Of a stretch of 8,651 nt of DNA, positions 1 to 6,187 are shown one piece after another. The DNA is from JAENVT01 sp040005915. GTDB taxonomy: Bacteria; Actinomycetota; Acidimicrobiia; Acidimicrobiales; Ilumatobacteraceae. The notes under the pieces were generated by a model. It made no database searches and was not told where the DNA came from. It saw only the letters and a list, made by a program, of their open reading frames with translations. Where the stretch lies: the NCBI GenBank assembly GCA_040005915.1, contig JBDTYA010000211.1:1-8651 (forward strand), given 5' to 3'. Within the stretch, counting starts at the first letter, position 1; each line of letters starts with the position of its first letter. The translations under genes were made by a program, and so were the position numbers.

Positions 1-440
1 GGGTGCGGTTCCACGGCTACGTGCGCAGGCGCGTAGTGATAGCTGGTGCCCTCATCGCGCACCGCGCCCGTTGGGATGATCACATGGCCGACGTCGAAGC
101 CGGAGCGCACGATCCCCGCGCCGCCGCAGCCGATGATCTTCGTCGCCCCAAGCGAGATCAGCACCTCGAGCGTCGTCACCGCGGCCGGCGCTCCAACACC
201 GGGACTGACGAGCGCGACCTCGACACCGCCGTGCTCGATGACGAAGATCGCATGATCGCCATGCTCGAACGGAACGTTGTGCACCGGCGTGAGGCCGGCG
301 GTGCGTTCGCCGACGACGTTGCCGAACCAGCACGTCACGGCCCGAGTCGGGAACCCATCGATGGGTCTGTGGATCGACGGATTGATGACAGCGTGAGGCG
401 ACGGGTCGAACTCGAACAACGGATGATCGTGAGGCGTCAT
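1..440 (-). CDS. Nucleoside phosphorylase family protein (N-terminal part, runs off the window)
   Basis: The minus-strand frame from ATG at 438-440 stays open to the window edge and gives 146 complete residues. I recognise the purine/uridine phosphorylase (PNP_UDP) fold from residues about 78-140: SPGVGAPAA (79-87), the LEVLISLGATKIIGCGGAG stretch (91-109), then VGHVIIPTGAVRDEGTSYHY (117-136). Together these resemble the phosphate- and nucleoside-binding core of uridine phosphorylase-like enzymes. Such enzymes reversibly split a nucleoside with phosphate into base and (deoxy)ribose 1-phosphate in the cytosol. Which nucleoside is used cannot be told, because the C-terminal specificity region is missing. 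The gene starts 28 bases after the ispG stop, on the same strand, with no terminator between, so co-transcription is likely. There is no strong Shine-Dalgarno sequence; the best candidate is a GCAGG about 11 bases upstream. No alternative start codon lies in frame between the ispG stop and this ATG. Family call is fairly sure; substrate is unknown. Confidence 0.8.
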   Translation of the reverse strand, partial: MTPHDHPLFEFDPSPHAVINPSIHRPIDGFPTRAVTCWFGNVVGERTAGLTPVHNVPFEHGDHAIFVIEHGGVEVALVSPGVGAPAAVTTLEVLISLGATKIIGCGGAGIVRSGFDVGHVIIPTGAVRDEGTSYHYAPAHVAVEPH

Positions 441-468
441 GACGTCAGTGGCCTGCGCGACGTTGCGT

Positions 469-1686
469 TCAGTCGGTCCGGGTAGTTCGCCGGATCTCGA
501 CGATTCGCTCCTGCGAGTGGTTGACGTCGTCACCCTGATCGTTCATCAACTTGGCACGGTCCTTGGCAGCCTCGCGCTCCGCCAAGGTTGTGTCGACGCG
601 GGCGATCGCGGCTTCGGTGCCGTGCTCGTTGATGAACTCGGCCCACTCGACCAGTGCTTCGACCATCTCGGACTCGGGAACTACCGCGACGTTGCGGCCC
701 TTCACGAACAGGTGTCCGCGCTTGTTGCCGGCAGCGATCCCGAGGTCGGCCTCGCGGGCCTCGCCGGGCCCGTTGACAACGCATCCCATCACGGCGACCT
801 GCAACGGAATCTTGCGATCACCGAAGGCCTTCATCGCCCGGTTCGCGACATCGATCACGTCGATCTCGGCACGCCCGCAGCTGGGGCAGGCGATGAGATC
901 GATGTTCTTGCGCTCCCGCAGCCCGAGCGCCTCGAGCAACTGGCGACCAGCGCGCGCCTCCTCGACGGGATCGGCCGTCAGCGAGTAGCGGATCGTGTCG
1001 CCGATCCCTTCCATCAACAAGGTCGCGATGCCGGCCGTGGCTTTCACCAGACCGGCCGGAGGTGGCCCGGCCTCGGTGACACCGAGATGCAGCGGCACGT
1101 CGGTGACCTCACTGAGCTGTCGGTAGGCCTCGACCATCAGCGGCACGTTCGACGCCTTGACACTGATCTTCATCAGGTCGAAGTCGACCTCCTGGAAGTA
1201 GGCCATCTCGCGCTGCGCGCTTTCGACCATCGCCTCGGGAGTGATTCCGCCGTACTTCTCGTAGAGCGACGGATCCAACGACCCACCGTTGACCCCGATG
1301 CGAATCGAGATCTGTCGATCGCGGGCTTCGGCGGCAACAGCCTTGATGTGCTCCGGCTTACGAATGTTGCCAGGGTTCAAGCGCAACCCGTGCACCCCGG
1401 CTTCCATCGCCGCCAATGCCATGCGGTACTGGTGGTGGATGTCGGCGATGATCGGGATCGGCGAGCGGGGCACGATCTGGGCCAGCCCCTCTGCCGCCGC
1501 TTGCTCGTTGCACGTACAGCGGACGATGTCGCAGCCGGCGGCCGCAAGCGCGTAGATCTGTTGCAGCGTGCCCTCGACATCGGCGGTCTTGGTGATGGTC
1601 ATCGACTGCACCGAGATCGGCGCACCCCCACCGACCGGCACCTTGCCGACTTGGATCTGGCGAGTGACCTTGCGCGCGAACGGCAT
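469..1686 (-). CDS. ispG: 4-hydroxy-3-methylbut-2-en-1-yl diphosphate synthase (GcpE/IspG)
   Basis: IspG converts 2-C-methyl-D-erythritol 2,4-cyclodiphosphate to HMBPP, the penultimate step of the MEP isoprenoid pathway, using a [4Fe-4S] cluster. The 405-residue protein has the TIM-barrel part at about 5-260, with VQSMT (26-30), LRLNPGNI (101-108) and RIGVNGGSL (129-137). The C-terminal cluster domain follows. The three cluster cysteines are visible as C267-P-S-C270 and C302 in GCVVNGPGEA, and the fourth ligand is E309. They sit three residues earlier than the E. coli positions as I remember them, so the catalytic parts look intact. C57 and C59 in VRCTCNE are additional and not part of the known cluster. 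About 30 charged residues at the C terminus (375-405) go beyond the usual end. The ATG at 1684-1686 is 17 bases after the rseP stop and has no good Shine-Dalgarno sequence, which suggests translation coupled to the upstream gene. The stop is TGA. Confidence 0.98.
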   Translation of the reverse strand: MPFARKVTRQIQVGKVPVGGGAPISVQSMTITKTADVEGTLQQIYALAAAGCDIVRCTCNEQAAAEGLAQIVPRSPIPIIADIHHQYRMALAAMEAGVHGLRLNPGNIRKPEHIKAVAAEARDRQISIRIGVNGGSLDPSLYEKYGGITPEAMVESAQREMAYFQEVDFDLMKISVKASNVPLMVEAYRQLSEVTDVPLHLGVTEAGPPPAGLVKATAGIATLLMEGIGDTIRYSLTADPVEEARAGRQLLEALGLRERKNIDLIACPSCGRAEIDVIDVANRAMKAFGDRKIPLQVAVMGCVVNGPGEAREADLGIAAGNKRGHLFVKGRNVAVVPESEMVEALVEWAEFINEHGTEAAIARVDTTLAEREAAKDRAKLMNDQGDDVNHSQERIVEIRRTTRTD

Positions 1687-1703
1687 GGACGAAGTGTGCC
1701 AGC

Positions 1704-2963
1704 TCAGCGCAGCGGCTTGGCGAAATCGAGGTAGAGGCCGGTGATGAACAGCATGGCAAGCACGGCCATCATCGTCATGGCCACCGGGATCATCTTGGTG
1801 ATGTCAGCCCGGTACGGCGGCTGATTGCGGCGCGACCGCAGTCGCTCGTACGTAGCGATGGCCGCATGGCCCCCGTCGAACGGCAGCACGGGGAACATGT
1901 TGAGCAGACCGACGAACACGTTGACGGCGGCGAGTGTCAGCAGCAGGCCACCGAAGCCGGATTGGTCGCCGATCTCAGCGCTGAGCTTGCTGATCCCGAC
2001 CACGGTGGTGGGTCGCGTGTTGAGGTCGTCGTTGGTGCCGGTGAGGTGGCCGACGATGTTGACGGGGTTGAGAACTTTCACCACACCGCCGACGCTCTGC
2101 CACACGGTCGGCCCGAGATCGAAGATGCTGTCGCTCGCGGCATGGGCGATGGACTCGTTGTTCCACACGACCTCGTTGCCGGAACCGACACCGAGGAACG
2201 CGGTGCCCTGGCCAACGCCCGAAGAGGGATTGGACCCGAGACCGACGACCTTGGTCAGCGCCGCGCCATCCCGCTCGAGGACCAACGTGATCGACTCGCC
2301 AGGCTTGTGGCTGTGGATCTGGTCGACGAACTGTTGCGGTGTGGTCGGCGAGACACCGTCGATGGAGACAACGATGTCGCCGGCTTTGACTCCGGCCTGA
2401 GCGGCGGGATAGCCCGCCGAGACGCTGCCGATGCCGACTCGATTGGTTTCAACTCGCCGGCCGTTGACTGCGTAAACGGCGAAGATCAGCGAGATGGCGA
2501 TGATGATGTGCATGACCGAGCCGGCGGTGATCACCAGCATGCGGCGCGGGTAGCTCTTGTTGCGGTAGGCCCGGGCCTCGTCCTCGGGTGCGACCTCGTC
2601 GAGGTTGTTCATCCCGATGATGCGGACGAATGCGCCGACCGGGTACGCGCGGAAGCCGTATTCGGTCTCGCCACGGCGGAAGCTCCACAACTTGGGTCCC
2701 ATGAACAGGAAGAACTGCGTCGCCTTCATCCCTGTCAGCCGGGCGGTGACAAAGTGGCCCATCTCGTGCAAGAAGATGGAGATCAACAAGCCGACGGCGA
2801 ACACGAACGCCCACGGGCTCCACAGATAGAGCGCGACGAGCAGGCCGACGATGACAGCAAACCCGATGATCGCCGTCGGACCGCCGGCGGTCGGTTCGAG
2901 ATCAGGGTTGTCGGCGCCGCCAGCCATCACCTCGTTGCGAAACTTGGTGTAAGTGTCAGTCAC
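1704..2963 (-). CDS. rseP: Site-2 intramembrane zinc metalloprotease (RseP/Rip1 family, M50)
   Basis: This 419-residue membrane protease has the M50 layout. A hydrophobic segment at about 31-65 leads into the zinc-binding HEMGH (H66, E67, H70). Next comes the GFRAYPVGAFVRIIGM loop (103-118) that precedes membrane segment two (about 142-165). A single PDZ domain spans about 173-243 and includes the YPAAQAGVKAGDIVVSIDG stretch. The third zinc ligand lies in NMFPVLPFDGG (N355 to D363) and a last membrane segment is at about 391-411. Relatives cut membrane-anchored anti-sigma factors or other transmembrane substrates after a first cleavage outside. In mycobacteria Rip1 sits in the same place between dxr and gcpE. 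The single PDZ domain fits the Rip1 type better than E. coli RseP, which has two. The start is GTG (2961-2963), overlapping the dxr stop as GTGA, with a GGAGGT nine bases upstream. A later ATG (residue 13) has GAGGTG directly against it, too close to serve well. The substrate is not indicated by the neighbours, since no sigma or anti-sigma gene is in the window. Confidence 0.93.
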   Translation of the reverse strand: MTDTYTKFRNEVMAGGADNPDLEPTAGGPTAIIGFAVIVGLLVALYLWSPWAFVFAVGLLISIFLHEMGHFVTARLTGMKATQFFLFMGPKLWSFRRGETEYGFRAYPVGAFVRIIGMNNLDEVAPEDEARAYRNKSYPRRMLVITAGSVMHIIIAISLIFAVYAVNGRRVETNRVGIGSVSAGYPAAQAGVKAGDIVVSIDGVSPTTPQQFVDQIHSHKPGESITLVLERDGAALTKVVGLGSNPSSGVGQGTAFLGVGSGNEVVWNNESIAHAASDSIFDLGPTVWQSVGGVVKVLNPVNIVGHLTGTNDDLNTRPTTVVGISKLSAEIGDQSGFGGLLLTLAAVNVFVGLLNMFPVLPFDGGHAAIATYERLRSRRNQPPYRADITKMIPVAMTMMAVLAMLFITGLYLDFAKPLR

Positions 2964-4102
2964 GCTGTCAGAACCTCCGTGGCCACCTGTCGAGCGCGAG
3001 CATCGGCGGCAATGATGTCGTCAACCGTTCTATCGGCAGATCGCTCGAAGCGCTGGAGAGTTGCGTCACAGACCTCGGCGATCTGCGACCAGCGGATCCG
3101 CCCGGCGAGGAAGGCTTCGACCGCCACCTCGTTGGCCGCGCTGAGCCACGCCGGAGCGGTGGACCCGATGCGGCCCGCCTCGTAGGCCAGCGGCAGGCAA
3201 CGGAACGTGCTCACATCGGGTGCTTCGAAGTCGAGTCGCCGCATCGTGGCCCAATCGATGCGGCCGAACGCGGTTGCGATCCGGCTTGGATAGCCGAGCG
3301 CATAACCGATGGGCAGGCGCATGTCGGGCATGCTGAGCTGGGCTATGGTCGAGCCGTCGGTGAACTCGACCATCGAATGGACGACGGATTGCGGATGGAC
3401 GATCACCTCGATCTGGTCGTACGGGGTGCCGAACAGTTCGTGAGCTTCGATCACCTCGAGGCCCTTGTTCATCAGCGTGCTGGAGTCGATCGTGATCTTC
3501 GGGCCCATCTTCCACGTGGGATGCGCCAGCGCAGCGTCGACGCCGACGTCGGCAAGATCGGCAGATGACCGCCCGCGAAACGGGCCTCCGCTGGCGGTCA
3601 AGACGATCCGCGAGACCTCGCGACCGACGTCGATGCTGCTGCGCAGGCACTGGTGTACCGCGCAGTGCTCGCTGTCGACAGGCACCAGTTCGGACCCCGC
3701 AGTCGCCCGCAGAGGCTGCACCACCGGGGCACCGGCGATGAGGCTCTCCTTGTTGGCGAGCGCCAGTCGCTTGCCGCGTTGCAGAGTGCGAACAGTCACG
3801 GAGAGCCCGGCGAACCCCACCACACCGTTGACGACCACATCGGCATCGTCGGCGAGGTCGGCCATGTCGGCGACCACCTCGGCGAAGGGCAACGCCGCGG
3901 CAACCTGCGCTCGTTTGCTTTCATCGGCGACAGCGACGACCTTGGGGCGGAACTCGGTGGCTTGCGCGATGAGGACGTCGATCGACGAGCCGACGCCGAG
4001 GGCCACGATCTCGTACCGGCCTTGCTCGGCACGAATGACGTCGAGCGTCTGCACGCCGATCGACCCCGAAGAGCCCGCAATCGCGACACGCACCGTAGAC
4101 AT
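2960..4102 (-). CDS. dxr: 1-deoxy-D-xylulose 5-phosphate reductoisomerase
   Basis: Dxr rearranges and reduces 1-deoxy-D-xylulose 5-phosphate to 2-C-methyl-D-erythritol 4-phosphate with NADPH and a divalent metal, the first committed step of the MEP pathway, in the cytosol. The 380-residue protein is close to the usual 385-400. Motifs in order: NADPH loop GSSGSIGVQTLDV (10-22), LANKES (115-120), metal-binding PVDSEH with D143 and E145, ASGGPF (170-175), HPTWKMG (194-200), and NKGLE with the metal ligand E216. Then come HPQSVVHSMVEF (236-247), the PDMRLPIGYAL stretch (259-269) and SAANE (321-325). All catalytic parts look intact. The ATG at 4100-4102 lacks a clear Shine-Dalgarno sequence. An in-frame GTG at codon 4 is an alternative start but is no better supported. 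It lies 57 bases after cdsA and overlaps rseP by four bases. With ispG it supplies two of the seven MEP enzymes here; the others must lie elsewhere. Confidence 0.98.
   Translation of the reverse strand: MSTVRVAIAGSSGSIGVQTLDVIRAEQGRYEIVALGVGSSIDVLIAQATEFRPKVVAVADESKRAQVAAALPFAEVVADMADLADDADVVVNGVVGFAGLSVTVRTLQRGKRLALANKESLIAGAPVVQPLRATAGSELVPVDSEHCAVHQCLRSSIDVGREVSRIVLTASGGPFRGRSSADLADVGVDAALAHPTWKMGPKITIDSSTLMNKGLEVIEAHELFGTPYDQIEVIVHPQSVVHSMVEFTDGSTIAQLSMPDMRLPIGYALGYPSRIATAFGRIDWATMRRLDFEAPDVSTFRCLPLAYEAGRIGSTAPAWLSAANEVAVEAFLAGRIRWSQIAEVCDATLQRFERSADRTVDDIIAADARARQVATEVLTA
2973..2978 (-). promoter_or_regulatory. Shine-Dalgarno site for rseP
   Basis: GGAGGT on the minus strand lies inside the last codons of dxr, nine bases before the GTG at 2961-2963. 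It decides the rseP start in favour of this GTG, and with the 4-base GTGA overlap it indicates translational coupling of rseP to dxr. Confidence 0.75.
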
Positions 4103-4123
4103 GGGCCGTCAGTCTCGCACCGT

Positions 4124-4148
4124 CGAGGGCGACAGAAACCTCGCCTCG
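4124..4148 (-). other. Bulged hairpin in the cdsA-dxr gap
   Basis: On the minus strand CGAGGCGA (4141-4148) can pair with TCGC-C-CTCG (4124-4132) across an 8-base loop (4133-4140), giving an 8-bp stem with one bulged C. No T-run follows on either strand, so it does not look like an intrinsic terminator. It ends about 21 bases before the dxr ATG and could affect RNA processing or dxr translation. Function is inferred only from structure and position, and a stem of this size in GC-rich DNA could be chance. Confidence 0.35.
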
Positions 4149-4159
4149 TTACAACCGCG

Positions 4160-5566
4160 CTATTTGGTGACCCACGGCTGCAGCACTTGCAGCAGGTAGT
4201 AGGCGGCCGGCAGGCAGAACAGGAATCCGTCGAAGCGGTCGAGCACTCCGCCGTGACCCTTGATGACCGCACCGAAGTCCTTGACGTCGAGGTTGCGCTT
4301 GAACATGCTCTCGGTCAGGTCGCCCAGCGGCGCCATCACGGAGATGACGATGCCGAGGATGATGAGATCGCCTGCGCTGTTCCATGTGGTCGAGCGATCG
4401 GTGAGGTTGACGACGACCATCGCGAGGATGGTGGCCACCGTGCCGCCGAACAATCCTTCGACGCTCTTGTTGGGGCTGATCCACGCCCGTAGCGGCGATT
4501 TGCCCGCGGCACTGCCGAGCACGAAAGCACCGATGTCGTTGGCGACGACGCCGATGGCCAACAGGCACAGCGTGTCGGTGCCGATGCTGGTACTGATGAT
4601 CCCCGAGGCCACCGGGAATCCGCCGCCTTTCGAGTAGCGCAGTATGAGTGCCGCGAACGAGCCGAGGAACCCGATCCACACCACACCCAGCGTCGTGATG
4701 GCCATGTTGGGCATCGGCGCCGCTTCCAGGCTCTTGGCCCCGATGAAGGTGATCGACCCGGCGACGAAACCGACGGCGACGATCAGCGGCAACGCCTGCT
4801 CGCCCGCCCAATAGGCGGCAACCGGAGTTGCCACGCAGGCAATGATCCCGACCATCGTGGCCGGTCGGTACCCCTTCTCGGAGACCTTGTCGAAGTACTC
4901 GATGGCCCCGAAGCCGAGGACGGCGACGACCACGAGCAACACCAGCTTCGGTCCGACCATGACTGCAACGATGAACAGGATCGCGAGCAGCAGGCCGACG
5001 CCGATGGCTGTCGGGAGGTCGCGGCCGCCCGAATTGGCGGGAACCGTGGCCGGTCGAGCCGTCGTGCCGCTGCGTGCTGGACGACCACCGCGAACGGCTT
5101 CGCCTGGCCGGCCCTTGCGCGGTATCGGCCGCGAACGGTCGTCGGTGGGGTCGGTGCCGATGGTGATGCGGCCCGGCTCGCGGCGCAGCGGGATGGAATC
5201 GTCGCGGTTGGTGATGTCGTCGCCCGCCACGACGATCGGTTCGACGGCGATGACGCGCTCCATCTCGCCGGTCTCGTCGTGCGGATCGACCGGTTGATCA
5301 TCGCGCCACACTGGTGCCTTGCCTGCGAATGAAGACCACACGTCGAGGTCGTCGGTCGAGTCCGGGGAGACCGCCGTGGTGAGCGTCCGCGGCAACTCCC
5401 CAGTCGGCGGCTCTGTCCAATGCGGCAGCGGCCCAGTGTCGGAGGCGCCGAACGAGATGCCTCCATCCGTCGTGTCGTCGTCGGTGGTGTCGGCGAACAG
5501 AGGCGGGCCGTAGTCCTCGGCTTCCCCTTCGTCTGGGCGTCGGTTACGCCGTGAGTCGTCAGTCAT
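4160..5566 (-). CDS. cdsA: Phosphatidate cytidylyltransferase (CDP-diglyceride synthetase)
   Basis: CdsA makes CDP-diacylglycerol from phosphatidic acid and CTP, the branch point for phosphatidylglycerol, cardiolipin and phosphatidylinositol, in the cytoplasmic membrane. The 468-residue protein is far longer than the usual 270-300. Residues 1 to about 182 are hydrophilic, acid-rich and low in complexity, then basic and Pro/Gly-rich (about 141-182). The membrane enzyme begins at about 184 with several hydrophobic segments. It carries EYFDKV (223-228), NDIGAF (343-348), SPNKSVEG (364-371) and the family signature at 420-446: S420, K423-R424, K429-D430, G432, H438-G439-G440, D443-R444 and D446. 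Within this signature K436 stands where proline or glycine is usual. The N-terminal tail holds PHWTEPPTG (48-56) and two more Trp spots, DVWSSF (75-80) and VWRDD (86-90). The ATG at 5564-5566 has a strong Shine-Dalgarno sequence, 19 bases after frr; the stop is TAG. The uppS gene that often precedes cdsA in other phyla is absent. Confidence 0.95.
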   Translation of the reverse strand: MTDDSRRNRRPDEGEAEDYGPPLFADTTDDDTTDGGISFGASDTGPLPHWTEPPTGELPRTLTTAVSPDSTDDLDVWSSFAGKAPVWRDDQPVDPHDETGEMERVIAVEPIVVAGDDITNRDDSIPLRREPGRITIGTDPTDDRSRPIPRKGRPGEAVRGGRPARSGTTARPATVPANSGGRDLPTAIGVGLLLAILFIVAVMVGPKLVLLVVVAVLGFGAIEYFDKVSEKGYRPATMVGIIACVATPVAAYWAGEQALPLIVAVGFVAGSITFIGAKSLEAAPMPNMAITTLGVVWIGFLGSFAALILRYSKGGGFPVASGIISTSIGTDTLCLLAIGVVANDIGAFVLGSAAGKSPLRAWISPNKSVEGLFGGTVATILAMVVVNLTDRSTTWNSAGDLIILGIVISVMAPLGDLTESMFKRNLDVKDFGAVIKGHGGVLDRFDGFLFCLPAAYYLLQVLQPWVTK

Positions 5567-5570
5567 GAAT

Positions 5571-5579
5571 TCCCCTTTT
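5571..5579 (-). promoter_or_regulatory. Shine-Dalgarno site for cdsA
   Basis: AAAAGGGGA on the minus strand ends four bases before the ATG at 5564-5566 and is one of the two clearest ribosome binding sites in the window. It fixes the cdsA start and thereby confirms that the long hydrophilic N-terminal tail is translated. Confidence 0.7.
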
Positions 5580-5585
5580 GCTCGC

Positions 5586-6143
5586 TCAGACCTCGAGGAG
5601 TTCTTGCTCTTTGCGGCCGAAAGCCTTGTCGATCAGGTCCACATGCTCGTGCGTGATCCGCTCGATTTCCTTCTCAGCCCGCTCGAGCTCGTTGGCCGAG
5701 ATCTCGGCGGCCTTCTCTGCCGCGTCGAGGTGCTTACGGGCGTCACGGCGAATGTTGCGAACGGCAACCCTGCCGTCCTCGGCCATGTTCTTGACGATCT
5801 TGACGAAGTCCTTGCGGCGCTGCTCGGTGAGCGGCGGAAAGTTGAGGCGGATGATGACGCCGTCGTTCGACGGGCTGACACCGAGATCACTATCGCGGAT
5901 GGCCTTCTCGATGGCTGCCAACGTGGCGCGGTCGTGTGGCTTGACGATCAACTGGCGAGCCTCCGGGACCTGGAAGCCGGCCAACTGCTGAACCGGCACC
6001 ATGGCGCCGTAGTAGTCGACCAACAGCCGCTCGACCAACGCAGGGGAGGCGCGACCGGTGCGCACGGTCGTGAATTGGCTCTGCACGTGCTCGACCGCCT
6101 TCTCCATCTTGTCGATGGCGTCGAGAAGTGTGTCGTCGATCAC
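5586..6143 (-). CDS. frr: Ribosome recycling factor
   Basis: RRF, with EF-G, splits the post-termination ribosome so that subunits and mRNA can be reused; it acts in the cytosol. The start is placed at GTG (6141-6143), giving 185 residues, the same length as E. coli RRF, with the N terminus VIDDTLLDAIDKMEKAV matching the first helix of domain I. The same frame stays open far upstream into pyrH, but that part is not RRF-like. Family motifs: VRTGRASPALVE (27-38), YYGAMVPVQQLA (44-55), SDLGVSPSNDG (85-95) before the PPLTEQRRKD stretch, and the hinge region RVAVRNIRRDA (125-135) with its conserved arginines. The C-terminal helix is rich in Glu and Lys. It lies 44 bases after pyrH and 19 before cdsA. 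The upstream Shine-Dalgarno is weak (GCTGGG). An alternative GTG lies 13 codons earlier but would add residues the family lacks. Confidence 0.96.
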   Translation of the reverse strand: MIDDTLLDAIDKMEKAVEHVQSQFTTVRTGRASPALVERLLVDYYGAMVPVQQLAGFQVPEARQLIVKPHDRATLAAIEKAIRDSDLGVSPSNDGVIIRLNFPPLTEQRRKDFVKIVKNMAEDGRVAVRNIRRDARKHLDAAEKAAEISANELERAEKEIERITHEHVDLIDKAFGRKEQELLEV

Positions 6144-6173
6144 GTTGCCCAGCGTATCGACCGGTGAGGATGC

Positions 6174-6187
6174 GTGACGCACATCAC
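6174..6187. promoter_or_regulatory. Possible CRP/FNR-type operator between pyrH and frr
   Basis: GTGA-TGTGCG-TCAC begins directly after the pyrH stop and is an imperfect palindrome with the core GTGA-N6-TCAC typical of CRP-family sites, including mycobacterial Crp. The outer bases (A and G on the minus strand) do not match the fuller TGTGA-N6-TCACA. It lies within the 44-base gap. No promoter could be recognised next to it, so it may be chance. Confidence 0.2.

Noticed and set aside
52..333. 93-codon minus-strand open frame near the low-coordinate edge
   Set aside because: It is arginine-rich and lies in a different frame of the nucleoside phosphorylase gene, whose own frame has clear family motifs.
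439..1734. 431-codon plus-strand open frame opposite ispG
   Set aside because: It is antisense to a clear ispG and its product is rich in Asp, Arg, His and Leu with no recognisable motif, as expected for the complement of GC-rich codons.
1866..3185. 439-codon plus-strand open frame opposite rseP and the end of dxr
   Set aside because: It is complementary to two confident genes, crosses their boundary, and shows an Asp/Arg/Gly-biased composition with no domain.
4103..4159. Intrinsic terminator or promoter in the cdsA-dxr gap
   Set aside because: The hairpin has no T-run, and I cannot find a convincing pair of -35 and -10 boxes on the minus strand.
5567..5572. GAATTC palindrome just before the cdsA ATG
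   Set aside because: A 6-base palindrome is expected by chance and is only the spacer between the Shine-Dalgarno and the start codon.
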